The notes: generated from the letters alone by a model not told the origin. 64,000 nucleotides of DNA from Sphingobacterium kitahiroshimense (GCF_025961315.1 NZ_JAOQNK010000001.1:5704001-5768000), one strand, 5' to 3'; positions 1 through 8,756 are shown, counted from the first letter of the stretch. Numbers and translations: made by a program.

Positions 1-98
1 TATTTTCATTTTGAGCTTTTATTATTTGATGTTCAAACGTACAATATTAATTTTATGAAAATGTCAAAATAATGTTTGAAAGGTTCCAAAATAGTTAT

Positions 99-1004
99 TT
101 ATTGACCTAGATCAAGATTAAAACGTTCATACATGCCCAGAAAGCCAGTTAACCCTCCGGTATGAATAACCAAAATGCGTGCATCAGGTTTAAAGTAATC
201 TTGAGAAATCAAATCATTAACCGCAAAAAATAGTTTACCTGTATAAGTTGGTTCGATCATGATTCCTGTATTGGAAACAAATTTTTCAATGAACCGTAAC
301 AGTTCGGGTTTAGTTTTCGCGTATCCTCCAAAATGATATCCAGTATGAAGGGTTGCAACAGGATCGCTAGGATATATTTTGTGCACTTCATCATGAATAA
401 AATCTCCTCCTTTTAAGACAGGAACACCATGGACAACGGTTTGTAATCCAGATGCCGCTACAGCGTGTTGTAATCCTGCGAGGGTAGTCCCAGTACCGCA
501 GGCGCAAAAAATATGATCGTAAGATTCTTGTAGTGATGCTATAATTTCTTCGCATCCTTTAGAACCAAGCGGTCCATGACCTCCTTCATCTATAAAATAA
601 GCATTTGAGTTATTACTGAAATGTTTATCAAACAGAACTTGCTTATTTTTATATTCTGTACGATCAGTATAGATAATTTCCATCCCAAATAATCGACACA
701 TGGCGATGAGCGGATTATTTATTCCAGGGTCACTCCGTAAAAAGGCTGTTGTTTTTAGACCAAAGGTAGCACCGGCGCAAGCTGTTGCCAAAATGTGGTT
801 AGACCATGCACCGCCAAAAGTGACCAAATGGTTTTTATTTTCTGATAATGCACGCTCCAAATTAAATTTTAATTTCCGCCATTTATTACCTGAAATAAAC
901 GGATGGATCATGTCATCACGCTTTATAGAGACATAAATAGTTTTTTTTTCCCAGTTTGGAAAACTAATTTTTTGTTCGGGACTATAAAAATTAAAAGATA
1001 TCAT
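99..1004 (-). CDS. PLP-dependent D-cysteine desulfhydrase / ACC deaminase family protein
   Basis: The 301-residue product has the layout of the fold-type II PLP enzymes that include D-cysteine desulfhydrase and 1-aminocyclopropane-1-carboxylate deaminase. The SGNKWRKL block at residues 38-45 carries the expected PLP lysine (K41), GGAWSNH lies at about 64-70, and a Gly/Thr-rich phosphate-binding loop (CGTGTT) lies near 168. Family members release ammonia and pyruvate from D-cysteine or ACC; the sequence alone does not settle the substrate. The protein is cytoplasmic, with no signal peptide. It is a single gene, divergent from the pseudouridine synthase, and its own TAnnTTTG element (1018-1025) lies 13 nt upstream of the ATG. 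The length is slightly short for the family (usually about 300-340). Family call is firm, substrate is not. Confidence 0.85.
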   Translation of the reverse strand: MISFNFYSPEQKISFPNWEKKTIYVSIKRDDMIHPFISGNKWRKLKFNLERALSENKNHLVTFGGAWSNHILATACAGATFGLKTTAFLRSDPGINNPLIAMCRLFGMEIIYTDRTEYKNKQVLFDKHFSNNSNAYFIDEGGHGPLGSKGCEEIIASLQESYDHIFCACGTGTTLAGLQHAVAASGLQTVVHGVPVLKGGDFIHDEVHKIYPSDPVATLHTGYHFGGYAKTKPELLRFIEKFVSNTGIMIEPTYTGKLFFAVNDLISQDYFKPDARILVIHTGGLTGFLGMYERFNLDLGQ

Positions 1005-1017
1005 ACACTTTAATGTA

Positions 1018-1025
1018 CAAAGTTA
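1018..1025 (-). promoter_or_regulatory. -7 promoter element (TAACTTTG) of the desulfhydrase-like gene
   Basis: On the minus strand the bases read TAACTTTG, matching the Bacteroidota -7 consensus TAnnTTTG, with 13 nt to the ATG at 1004. It is back to back with the element at 1048-1055, so two divergent promoters share about 40 bp. Confidence 0.6.
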
Positions 1026-1047
1026 GTAGAATTTGTATGAATTAGGT

Positions 1048-1055
1048 TATTTTTG
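1048..1055 (+). promoter_or_regulatory. -7 promoter element (TATTTTTG), leaderless spacing
   Basis: TATTTTTG is followed by exactly 4 nt and then the ATG at 1060. If transcription starts 4-5 nt after the final G, as in Bacteroidota promoters, the A of ATG is base +1. This also argues against the in-frame TTG at 1033, which lies upstream of the element. Confidence 0.6.
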
Positions 1056-1059
1056 TACG

Positions 1060-2103
1060 ATGGCTGAAAATTTAGAGTTACAAGAGCAAGATGATCAAGA
1101 GTTATTTGAACATTTGCGTATAGAGGTAGATAAAGGACAAGCGTTACTGCGCATCGATAAGTTTCTGATGAATAGAGTAGAGAATGCATCTCGAAATAAA
1201 ATTCAGGCAGCTATTGAAGCGGAGTCCGTATTAGTGAACGAAAAGCCTGTAAAGGCAAGCTACAAAGTGAGACCATTTGATGTGATCACTGTTGTCTTGC
1301 CCGATCCCCCAAGAGATACCGAAGTATATCCCGAGGATATTCCCTTGGATATCATTTATGAAGATAATGATGTATTGATCGTCAACAAAGAATCAGGAAT
1401 GGTTGTCCATCCTGGTTTTAATAACTATAATGGAACATTAGTAAATGCTTTAACGCATCATATTCAGCAGTTGCCACAGTTACCCGGAAACTCTGATCGT
1501 CCAGGTTTAGTGCACCGTATTGATAAAGATACGTCTGGATTACTTGTTATTGCGAAGAATGAAAAGTCGATGACTCACTTGGCGAAGCAATTTTTTGATC
1601 ACAGTATCACAAGAAAATACATTGCGCTGGTATGGGGTGATATTAAAGAAGATGGTACCATTACAGGTTATATAGGACGCCATCAGAAAGATAGACGTAT
1701 TATGGCTATGTACGACAGTGAAGCAAATGGGCGCTGGTCTGTTACCCATTACCGGGTTATAGAACGTTTAGGTTATGTGACTTTAATTGAATGTCAGTTG
1801 GAAACGGGAAGAACACATCAGATTCGTGCACACATGCAATCTATTGGTCATCCATTATTTAATGATGCCATGTATGGTGGAGACAAGATTATAAAAGGTA
1901 CCGTATTTACAAAATACAAACAGTTTGTAGAAAATTGTTTCAAAATATTACCTAGACAAGCTCTTCATGCTGAAGTGATTGGTTTTGTGCATCCAACATC
2001 AAAAGAAAATATTAAATTTGAAGTACCATTACCAGAAGATTTTCGTTTAGGATTGGAGAAATGGCGTCATTATGCCGCTTTATCAAAACCAACTGAAGAA
2101 TAA
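1060..2103 (+). CDS. RluA/RluD-family 23S rRNA pseudouridine synthase
   Basis: The 347-residue product has an N-terminal S4 RNA-binding domain (about 23-80) and a pseudouridine synthase domain with the catalytic signature HRIDKDTSG (D155), followed by the GRTHQIRAH motif. It resembles RluD, which modifies helix 69 of 23S rRNA and assists 50S assembly; RluC-type specificity cannot be excluded. The ATG at 1060 was chosen over the in-frame TTG at 1033 because a promoter element ends 4 nt before it. The aminotransferase gene follows after 13 nt, so the two are probably co-transcribed. A second, much longer RluA-family protein is encoded at 38.7 kb. Confidence 0.92.
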   Translation: MAENLELQEQDDQELFEHLRIEVDKGQALLRIDKFLMNRVENASRNKIQAAIEAESVLVNEKPVKASYKVRPFDVITVVLPDPPRDTEVYPEDIPLDIIYEDNDVLIVNKESGMVVHPGFNNYNGTLVNALTHHIQQLPQLPGNSDRPGLVHRIDKDTSGLLVIAKNEKSMTHLAKQFFDHSITRKYIALVWGDIKEDGTITGYIGRHQKDRRIMAMYDSEANGRWSVTHYRVIERLGYVTLIECQLETGRTHQIRAHMQSIGHPLFNDAMYGGDKIIKGTVFTKYKQFVENCFKILPRQALHAEVIGFVHPTSKENIKFEVPLPEDFRLGLEKWRHYAALSKPTEE

Positions 2104-2116
2104 TATTTATACTTAA

Positions 2117-2974
2117 ATGCCAACAACATATATCAATTTTAACGGTAATATTTTACCTGAAGAACAAGAGATATTCTCTATTGAGAATAGGGCAGTACGT
2201 TATGGCGACGGCTTGTTTGAAACGATGCTGTTTAAAGATGGTGAGATCAGATTCCTAGCCTTCCATATGGAAAGGTTGCAAAAAGGGATGAGCGCTTTAC
2301 ATTTGGAGGATGCTAATCTCTTTGATGAGTTTTTCTTTCGTTCAAAGGTGGAAGAACTGATACGGAAAAATAATATGGTCGGTCAGCTTGTCCGCATACG
2401 CTTAACTGTTTTTAGAAGTGGAGGAGGTTTATATAGCCCAAATTCGAATAAACCGTCATACGTATTTCAAGTTGCGAGACCTGAACCTAATCTGAAGGAT
2501 AAAAAAGTAGGTTTAATTGTTGATTTGTACACAGAATATAAAAAACCATTTAGTGATCTATCAAAAATTAAATCATTAAATTCTCAAATTTATGTTTTAG
2601 CTGGAATTCACAAGAAAAAGATGGGTTTTGATGATGTTTTATTATTGAATCAAGAAGGATTTTTATGCGAAGCATTGAGTTCAAATATATTTGTTCATTA
2701 CGAGAAAACGTTATATACACCTGCTCTTTCAGAAGGCTGTATTGAAGGTGTTATGAGACGTGTTGTGATCGACATGGCCATTGATGAAGGAATAGAAGTA
2801 GTAGAAGCTCAGATAAGCCCACAGATCATGAAAGAAGCAGAAGAGATATTTCTCACGAACGCTGTTCAAGGGGTACAATGGGTCATGGGTTATAAACAAA
2901 AAAGATATTTCAATAAAATTTCCAGAATATTGCAGAATAAATTGCAAAACTGGAATTATAACGATCCTGAATAA
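2117..2974 (+). CDS. Class IV PLP aminotransferase (branched-chain aminotransferase / PabC-like)
   Basis: The 285-residue product has class IV aminotransferase hallmarks: RYGDGLFETM at 28-37, a probable PLP lysine in KSLN (K152), E185 in the EALSSNIF block, and GVMRR near 211-215. This family includes branched-chain and D-amino-acid aminotransferases and aminodeoxychorismate lyase (PabC, folate synthesis). At this size, with the FETM motif, a PabC or D-amino-acid transaminase role is as likely as a branched-chain one. It lies 13 nt after the pseudouridine synthase gene and is followed by a strong terminator. Confidence 0.85.
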   Translation: MPTTYINFNGNILPEEQEIFSIENRAVRYGDGLFETMLFKDGEIRFLAFHMERLQKGMSALHLEDANLFDEFFFRSKVEELIRKNNMVGQLVRIRLTVFRSGGGLYSPNSNKPSYVFQVARPEPNLKDKKVGLIVDLYTEYKKPFSDLSKIKSLNSQIYVLAGIHKKKMGFDDVLLLNQEGFLCEALSSNIFVHYEKTLYTPALSEGCIEGVMRRVVIDMAIDEGIEVVEAQISPQIMKEAEEIFLTNAVQGVQWVMGYKQKRYFNKISRILQNKLQNWNYNDPE

Positions 2975-2993
2975 AGTAAAGTAGAAATTCAAT

Positions 2994-3033
2994 AAAAAGC
3001 TTCTAAACGGTATTACTGTTTAGAAGCTTTTTT
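2994..3033 (+). terminator. Intrinsic terminator after the aminotransferase gene
   Basis: A perfect 10-bp stem (GCTTCTAAAC / GTTTAGAAGC) with a 9-nt loop is flanked by A5 upstream and T6 downstream. Confidence 0.85.
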
Positions 3034-3101
3034 ATTTATGTGATGATTACAATTGAAAAGAGTGGTGATCAATTTGGGAATCATTCCTATACATTTTAAA
3101 C

Positions 3102-3135
3102 AAATATAGCGTTCAAAAGTATGAACGCTATATTT
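3102..3135 (-). terminator. Terminator of the amino-acid permease gene
   Basis: A perfect 14-bp inverted repeat (AAATATAGCGTTCA and its complement) with a 6-nt loop directly follows the stop codon on the minus strand. Confidence 0.7.
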
Positions 3136-4563
3136 TTATTGTTTGGATTTGTTTCTTTTCACTAAAAGATAAGATAAATAAAGAAGGACCATCCATATCG
3201 GAATTAGTTCAACAGGTACTTTCATTCCTGTTATCCACATGATAACCAATACGGCTACTAAAAATAAAATACAGATGTAATTACTGATCGGAAAGAGAAA
3301 AGATGGAAATTTTGTTTTTATATGCCTACGGACTTTATCCTTTTTAAAGTAGAAGTGTGTCACGGTGATCATGACCCAATTAATAATGAGCGAAGAAACA
3401 ACTAACGACATTAATATTTCTAATGCATCCTGGGGCATAATTTTATTAATAACAACACAGATAGCTGCAAATAATGCCGAAACTAAGATGGCATTGACAG
3501 GAACATGGTTCTTACTTAATTTGTTTAGAAACTTCGGGGCATTGCCCTGACTTGCTAAACCATATAGCATACGGCTATTGCTATAGACACTACTGTTATA
3601 AACGGATAATGCTGCTGTTAGTACGATTAGATTTAACACATTGGCAATTAAGCTTGTTGCGTAGATGGTTTTACCAAATAGGGTAAACTGAAAACTTTTC
3701 AAAGAGTCAAACACCGTTACAAAAGGACTTGTATCTGCCGTAATCTGTTGCCAAGGCGATAGGGAGAACAAAACAATAAGGGCGCCAACATAAAAGATAA
3801 GAATTCTATAGATCACCTGATTTGTCGCTTTGGGTATATTTTTTTCAGGGTTTTCGGCCTCTGCGGCGGTGATGCCGACTAATTCTAAGCCACCAAAAGA
3901 AAACATAATCAAAGCTATCGCGGCAAGTAGACCTTCGTACGTGCCATTACTGCTTTGGGATAGCCAGCCTTTTGGGAAAAATCCCCCGTCATTATAAAGA
4001 TTACTGATCGAAGATTGTGGGCTACCTGTACCACTGATAAGCAAATAAGAACCAAACAAAATCATGGCTATAATCGCGGCTACCTTTACTATAGAAAACC
4101 AGAACTCGGCCTCTCCGTAAACTTTTACAGAAGCTAGGTTTAGCCCATTAATGATAAAAAAGAAAAACAGACTGGAAGTCCAGAGTGGTATTTCGGGCCA
4201 CCAAAACTGCACATAAACACCAATAGCAGTTAGCTCTGCCATGCTTACCAATATGTACAACACCCAATAATTCCATCCTGAAGCATAACCTGCAAAAGAT
4301 CCTAAGTATTTATTTGCAAAAAAGCTAAAGCTCCCAGAGACGGGTTCCTCTACAACCATTTCGCCTAATTGGCGCATGATAAAGAAAGCAATGATTCCCG
4401 CTAAAGCATAGCCCAAGATCACAGATGGGCCCGCTAAAATAGCAGCCTTACCGATACCTAAAAATAGGCCTGTTCCAATAGCACCGCCTAAAGCAATCAG
4501 TTGAATGTGTCTATTCTGTAGACCTCTTTTTAATTCGTTATTTTGTTTTGGATTTTGATCCAC
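3136..4563 (-). CDS. APC-superfamily amino acid permease
   Basis: The 475-residue integral membrane protein has about 12 hydrophobic segments. Its N-terminus matches the amino acid transporter (AAT) subfamily: RGLQNRHIQLIALGGAIGTG, then GKAAILAGPSV and a FFIMRQLGEM helix, as in AroP, PheP, CycA and ProY. Such proteins import amino acids with protons; the substrate cannot be read from the sequence. It is a stand-alone gene with its own terminator, in tail-to-tail orientation to the aminotransferase gene. Length is typical of the family (450-480). Confidence 0.9.
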   Translation of the reverse strand: MDQNPKQNNELKRGLQNRHIQLIALGGAIGTGLFLGIGKAAILAGPSVILGYALAGIIAFFIMRQLGEMVVEEPVSGSFSFFANKYLGSFAGYASGWNYWVLYILVSMAELTAIGVYVQFWWPEIPLWTSSLFFFFIINGLNLASVKVYGEAEFWFSIVKVAAIIAMILFGSYLLISGTGSPQSSISNLYNDGGFFPKGWLSQSSNGTYEGLLAAIALIMFSFGGLELVGITAAEAENPEKNIPKATNQVIYRILIFYVGALIVLFSLSPWQQITADTSPFVTVFDSLKSFQFTLFGKTIYATSLIANVLNLIVLTAALSVYNSSVYSNSRMLYGLASQGNAPKFLNKLSKNHVPVNAILVSALFAAICVVINKIMPQDALEILMSLVVSSLIINWVMITVTHFYFKKDKVRRHIKTKFPSFLFPISNYICILFLVAVLVIMWITGMKVPVELIPIWMVLLYLSYLLVKRNKSKQ

Positions 4564-4844
4564 GTAATTGTTTTTTATAAAGTTAATATACGGGCTGATA
4601 TCATTAGATAGGACTAATATAGTTTTTATCTATCAATAATTCGGCATTGTATTGATGTTAATACGAGCTAATAACAACTAATCAAAGCTGAAGGGTAATT
4701 TTTTATTATTTAACAACAAAAATAACTTTTCTATTTCAGCTCCGAATGGAATACAAAAACCGTTGACATCGAACATGACAACGGTTTTTATTTTTAATAC
4801 TCAGTATATATTATACTAAAGAATGATCTCTAATTTGAATGTGA
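4564..4844. other. AT-rich intergenic spacer
   Basis: No ORF of interest is seen. It holds the 5' flank of the permease gene and, near 4755-4789, the hairpin ending the feo operon. Confidence 0.6.
4755..4789 (-). terminator. Terminator downstream of the feo operon
   Basis: An 11-bp perfect stem (AAAAACCGTTG / CAACGGTTTTT) with a 13-nt loop. It could work on either strand; on the minus strand it lies about 55 nt after the stop codon of the FeoB-associated gene. Confidence 0.7.
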
Positions 4845-5012
4845 TTACAGATTATTTTTTTGTTGAACTTTCGGTTGCGTCATATCACAGCCACAACCTT
4901 TACCACAACTTTTTTTACCTTTGAATGAAGCACGCATCGTTTTTGAAAAGTAGATTACCGCTGCGATAATGATTACTCCAACGATGATGTATTGAATAGT
5001 TAAATTCGTCAT
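4845..5012 (-). CDS. FeoB-associated Cys-rich membrane protein (55 aa)
   Basis: This short gene starts 6 nt after feoB. The product has one N-terminal membrane helix (about residues 5-22, YIIVGVIIIAAVIYF), a short basic segment, and a Cys cluster (KSCGKGCGCDM) near residues 35-44 facing one side of the membrane. This is the layout of the small proteins commonly encoded after feoB in Bacteroidota and Firmicutes (Pfam FeoB_associated). Their role is unproven; a part in handing over or sensing Fe(II) is inferred from context and from the four-cysteine cluster. The region also shows an overlapping ORF in another frame, which is a shadow. Confidence 0.85.
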   Translation of the reverse strand: MTNLTIQYIIVGVIIIAAVIYFSKTMRASFKGKKSCGKGCGCDMTQPKVQQKNNL

Positions 5013-5018
5013 AATATT

Positions 5019-7118
5019 TTATTTTAATGCTTGATAGGCGATTAAAGCTGCTATATAAGCTAAGCCTGTCATAAATCCTACTTGAATTAAAGTCCATTTC
5101 CAAGATGCTGTTTCTTTTTTTACAATTGCTATTGTACTCATACATTGCATTGCGAAGGCATAAAATAGTAAAAGGGAAACACCTGAAGCAAGATTATAGG
5201 CAGGTAAACCTGTATTTCTGTTTACCTCAGCTCTCATTTTACTTAAGATTGTTCTTTTAGAAGCATCATCTTCAATATCTGCATCATCACCAATGCTATA
5301 AACGGTAGCCATTGTTCCAACAAAGACCTCACGCGCTGCAAATGAAGATATCAAACCAATTCCCATTTTCCAATCATACCCCAATGGTTCTACAATAGGT
5401 TCAATTACCATGCCCAGATATCCTAAATAGGAGTGTTCCACCTTATAAGAAGATATTTCATGATCGAGATCTTCTTGCGATAGCGACGGATTATTCTGCG
5501 TTACAATTTCTTCTGCATTTTTAAATTTATCACCAGGACCAAAACTTCCAAGCGCCCAAAGTATGACAGATATGGCTAAGATGATTTTACCTGCGCCAAA
5601 AACGAAACTGGATGATTTGTCCCAAACATTTAAAAATAAATTTTTCCAGTCCGGGAATTTATAAGTTGGTAATTCGAAAATTAAGAAAGATTTATGTTTT
5701 GTCTTAATAATTTTATTCAATAACCATGCTGAACCAAGAGCCGCTAAAATGCCCAAAATATAAAGTGCAAATAAGATAATACCCTGAATATTGAACCCAA
5801 GAAATTTAGTGTCAGGAATGACTAAACCAATGATAACAATGTAAATTGGTAATCGTGCAGAACAGGTCATAAACGGTGTTACTAACATCGTTACCAGACG
5901 TTCTTTACTATTTTCAATGTTTCGTGCAGACATTACAGCAGGAACAGCACAAGCGACACCTGAGATCAATGGAATAACTGATTTACCATTAAGTCCAAAA
6001 GGTCTTAACCAACGGTCCATTAAGAATACTACACGGCTCATATAGCCTGTTTCTTCCATCAATGATATAAAAATATATAAGATCACAATTTGGGGAACAA
6101 AAATAACGATACCGCCAATTCCCTTGATAATACCATTGGATAATAGATCTGGAAGTGGTCCTGCAGGTAAGACACTCTGCACATAAGCCGCTAAATCGGC
6201 AAATTGCGTATCAATGAAATCCATGGCTGGTCCAGACCAGTTATAAATACCCTGAAATATCAAAAACAGAACCCCAAAGAAAATCAGATAACCTAAAATA
6301 GGGTGTAATAAGATTTTATCAATACCATTCGTAACACTTTTCGAATCGATATCTTTTGATACGATTGTACTTAATGCATGTTCTAAATTCTTATTACGCT
6401 GAATGGATTCTTCTTTTTGTAATACCTGTGGAGTTAGATTATGCTGTTTTCTAATACTTTCTAGAGCATTATTTTTTTCCTCAGATAGAAATTCTACGTT
6501 ACCTTTTGCTAAATACTGCCATGTATTGTACTCGTGTTCCAGAGGGAATAGTTTTTTTGCTTCCTCAACAGGTGTAACATATTGTGCGGGAATACTAAAG
6601 TTTCCAATATATAGTGGTGGAATTGAATCAAAAGCTTTGATCAATTTTTCAATTCCCTCACCATTACGTGCATTTGTTAAAAAAACTTTAGTCTTTAATA
6701 GGGACTCCAATTTTGGAATATCAATTTGAATACCTTTTGTAGTTGCTTCATCAATCATATTAATGACAAAAATGGCAGGTAATCCAAGTTCTCGTGCTTG
6801 TTGATAGAGAATAATTGATCTCTTTAAGTTGGACGGTTCACCGACAACAACAATTAAATTTGGTTTAAGCTTGTGTTGTTGATCGACAAGTATATTGAAT
6901 ACAACTTCTTCATCCAAAGAGTTTGGAAATAAGGTGTAAGTACCGGGTAAATCAATGATTTTATATGTTTTATTGTTTGCCGTTAACGAGCCTTCGCGTT
7001 TCTCAACGGTGATACCGGGATAATTTCCAACTTTCTGATTGAGTTTCGTAATACGATTAAACAGCGATGTTTTACCCACATTTGGATTCCCCAAAAGTGC
7101 AATAATAGGATTGTTCAT
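5019..7118 (-). CDS. feoB: Ferrous iron transporter FeoB
   Basis: The 699-residue product has an N-terminal G-protein domain (G1 GNPNVGKTS at 10-18, G3 DLPGTY near 56, G4 NMID near 120), a helical GDI-like linker, then the polytopic membrane domain with two Gate repeats (SGVACAVPAVMSARN and the later half with FAAREVFVGTMATVY). This is the GTP-linked inner-membrane Fe(II) importer. The start ATG at 7118 immediately follows the feoA stop codon with no spacer. Downstream, after 6 nt, lies the small Cys-rich partner. The operon is probably controlled by the palindrome at 7405-7419. Confidence 0.97.
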   Translation of the reverse strand: MNNPIIALLGNPNVGKTSLFNRITKLNQKVGNYPGITVEKREGSLTANNKTYKIIDLPGTYTLFPNSLDEEVVFNILVDQQHKLKPNLIVVVGEPSNLKRSIILYQQARELGLPAIFVINMIDEATTKGIQIDIPKLESLLKTKVFLTNARNGEGIEKLIKAFDSIPPLYIGNFSIPAQYVTPVEEAKKLFPLEHEYNTWQYLAKGNVEFLSEEKNNALESIRKQHNLTPQVLQKEESIQRNKNLEHALSTIVSKDIDSKSVTNGIDKILLHPILGYLIFFGVLFLIFQGIYNWSGPAMDFIDTQFADLAAYVQSVLPAGPLPDLLSNGIIKGIGGIVIFVPQIVILYIFISLMEETGYMSRVVFLMDRWLRPFGLNGKSVIPLISGVACAVPAVMSARNIENSKERLVTMLVTPFMTCSARLPIYIVIIGLVIPDTKFLGFNIQGIILFALYILGILAALGSAWLLNKIIKTKHKSFLIFELPTYKFPDWKNLFLNVWDKSSSFVFGAGKIILAISVILWALGSFGPGDKFKNAEEIVTQNNPSLSQEDLDHEISSYKVEHSYLGYLGMVIEPIVEPLGYDWKMGIGLISSFAAREVFVGTMATVYSIGDDADIEDDASKRTILSKMRAEVNRNTGLPAYNLASGVSLLLFYAFAMQCMSTIAIVKKETASWKWTLIQVGFMTGLAYIAALIAYQALK

Positions 7119-7358
7119 TTATTTTGGATCGATAATGATTACTTTGGCTTCAGACTTTCTGATAGCAATCAATGAGTTACTAGCAATTATATTTAGACAG
7201 ATTGGACCGTTTAAAGGGGCAATATGTTTGACTTCAATTTCGGTTCCGGGAAGGAATCCCATTTCATAAAATTTAGCGGGAATGTCATTCGAATTCAAAT
7301 CAACTATTATAGCTTTTTGTCCCTTTTTAAGCTTGTCTAAACTAGATTTATCGCGCAT
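7119..7358 (-). CDS. feoA: FeoA, SH3-like partner of FeoB
   Basis: The 79-residue cytoplasmic protein has the FeoA SH3-like beta-barrel pattern: L-x-x-L-KKGQKAIIVDL, KFYEMGFLPGTEIEVKHIAPLNGP, and a C-terminal IAIRKSEAKVIII strand. It supports FeoB-dependent Fe(II) uptake. It is the first gene of feoA-feoB-(Cys-rich protein). A TATATTTG promoter element sits at 7382-7389, and the palindrome upstream overlaps the expected -33 region. Confidence 0.95.
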   Translation of the reverse strand: MRDKSSLDKLKKGQKAIIVDLNSNDIPAKFYEMGFLPGTEIEVKHIAPLNGPICLNIIASNSLIAIRKSEAKVIIIDPK

Positions 7359-7381
7359 TATTTCTCTTAATATGTAATTTT

Positions 7382-7389
7382 CAAATATA
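7382..7389 (-). promoter_or_regulatory. -7 promoter element of feoAB (TATATTTG)
   Basis: A consensus TAnnTTTG on the minus strand, 23 nt upstream of the feoA ATG. The palindrome at 7405-7419 lies 15-30 bp further upstream, over the expected -33 contact. Confidence 0.6.
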
Positions 7390-7404
7390 TGAATTTTATC
7401 TGAT

Positions 7405-7419
7405 TTAGAATGATTCTAA
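7405..7419. promoter_or_regulatory. Fur/PerR-type 7-1-7 palindrome between feoA and marR
   Basis: TTAGAAT-G-ATTCTAA is a perfect 7-1-7 inverted repeat, the symmetry of Fur and PerR operators, and close to the PerR box of streptococci. It covers the predicted -33 region of the feoA promoter and lies about 35 bp upstream of the marR -7 element. A Fur-family repressor is the likeliest ligand; binding by the adjacent MarR protein is the alternative. Confidence 0.6.
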
Positions 7420-7452
7420 TGTAATTCTTATGCATTTATGATAAATATGTGA

Positions 7453-7460
7453 TATATTTA
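7453..7460 (+). promoter_or_regulatory. -7-like element (TATATTTA) of marR, leaderless spacing
   Basis: One mismatch to TAnnTTTG, followed by exactly 4 nt and the ATG at 7465. Confidence 0.4.
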
Positions 7461-7464
7461 AATT

Positions 7465-7941
7465 ATGAAAATTGATGAAGCCATACAAGTGAAAAAATTT
7501 AGTACGGAGTGGCAACGTGCCACTGTTAACCTATTGTACACAAGTAATTGGGTAACTGCAGTTTTGGAGAAGAGGGCAGAACAAAAGCAAATTACATTAC
7601 GTCAATTCAATGTGTTACGGATATTGCGGGGACAATTTCCGAAACCGGTTACTAATAATTTGATAAAATCTAGAATGCTGACGAATACGCCTGATATTTC
7701 GAGGTTGATAGACCGATTGGTTTTAAAAGGACTAGTCGATCGCTGTAAGTCAAATGAAGATAAACGTGCAGTCAACTTATTAATAACAGAATTAGGGCTT
7801 AAAATTCTCGAAGAACTAGAACAAGAAATGCTTCTGAGTGATATTCTCCCGAATCATTTATCGGAAGCTGAATGTACCCAATTAAATGAACTCTTGGATA
7901 AATTTCGAGGAAGTTTAGAACCTGAAACCAAAACTAATTAG
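7465..7941 (+). CDS. MarR-family transcriptional regulator
   Basis: The 158-residue protein has the MarR winged-helix pattern: an N-terminal dimerisation helix, ITLRQFNVLRILRG before the recognition helix (about 41-55), then TPDISRLIDRLVLKGLVDR followed by the wing sequence DKRAVNLLITELG. It is divergent from feoAB and convergent with the ZIP gene, whose 3' end it overlaps by 4 bp (7938-7941). Control of neighbouring metal transport genes is an inference from position. Members usually act as dimers released by small ligands or oxidation. Confidence 0.9.
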   Translation: MKIDEAIQVKKFSTEWQRATVNLLYTSNWVTAVLEKRAEQKQITLRQFNVLRILRGQFPKPVTNNLIKSRMLTNTPDISRLIDRLVLKGLVDRCKSNEDKRAVNLLITELGLKILEELEQEMLLSDILPNHLSEAECTQLNELLDKFRGSLEPETKTN

Positions 7942-8756
7942 TGATCATGATGGTCATGACTGTGGTCATGACCATCATGATTGATTTCTTGCGTATCCTC
8001 TGAAGAAGAATGGCTGTGACCGTGGCCGTCAAATAAAAAATTCATCAAAGCAATTGCAACACCGACAAATACGGCTATCATTTTCTTTTTATTGAATTTA
8101 TGATGATCTGCTGAGCCAGATTCAAATAATATTGTTGTCGATATGTGTAGGAATATACCGATGACAACAGCCATTATTTTATCAAAATACTGTTGAATAT
8201 TACCAATTTCACCGGTACTTATTGCTTTACTGAAAGAGAATCCCAGAGGTGTCATCGCAGCGAAAACAATTAACAGTGTCGTAATACTCTTTTTAGAAAG
8301 ATGTGTACTGATCAATAAACTTCCTAATGCAAATGCAGCAGGTATATGGTGGATTGCTATTCCAAAAACCAGCTCTGTTTGATGGGTAGCAGCTAAAGGC
8401 ATCCCTTCCAAAAATGCATGTAAACATAAACTGATCATAATTCCCATAGGAAAAGCATGATGATGGCCTTCTTCATGATGAAGATGTCCATGTTCGATTC
8501 CTTGCGAGAACTGTTCTAGCACCAGTTGGAATAAGAATCCTCCTAATACATATATTCCTAAAATTTCTGCATCTGTAGTACGTGTCTGATAGACGTGCGG
8601 TATTAAATGCAGTACCGTGATGGCAAACAGATAGGCACCACTAAATGATAGAATTAATTTAAGTAAATTCGTATTGTTTCTTTTTACAAAGAACACTGCT
8701 AAACCACTTGCTAATGCAGAGAAAAAAAGAATACTTACTAAGATGATTGCGCTCAT
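7938..8756 (-). CDS. ZIP-family divalent metal transporter
   Basis: The 272-residue protein has about eight membrane segments. The ZIP signature helices are visible: HAFLEGMPLA near residues 111-120 and FGIAIHHIPAAFALG near 130-145, which carry the metal-binding His residues. His-rich tracts occur in the middle loop (GHLHHEEGHHH) and at the C-terminus (HGHSH then many H/D residues), as in zinc or iron ZIP importers. The metal (Zn, Fe or Mn) is not decided by sequence. It is translationally coupled to the upstream PAP2 gene by a 4-bp overlap. Confidence 0.92.
   Translation of the reverse strand: MSAIILVSILFFSALASGLAVFFVKRNNTNLLKLILSFSGAYLFAITVLHLIPHVYQTRTTDAEILGIYVLGGFLFQLVLEQFSQGIEHGHLHHEEGHHHAFPMGIMISLCLHAFLEGMPLAATHQTELVFGIAIHHIPAAFALGSLLISTHLSKKSITTLLIVFAAMTPLGFSFSKAISTGEIGNIQQYFDKIMAVVIGIFLHISTTILFESGSADHHKFNKKKMIAVFVGVAIALMNFLFDGHGHSHSSSEDTQEINHDGHDHSHDHHDH

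Noticed and set aside
4915..5145. 76-codon minus-strand ORF at the feoB 3' end
   Set aside because: It overlaps feoB and the FeoB-associated gene in another frame; its translation lacks a coherent hydrophobic or Cys pattern.
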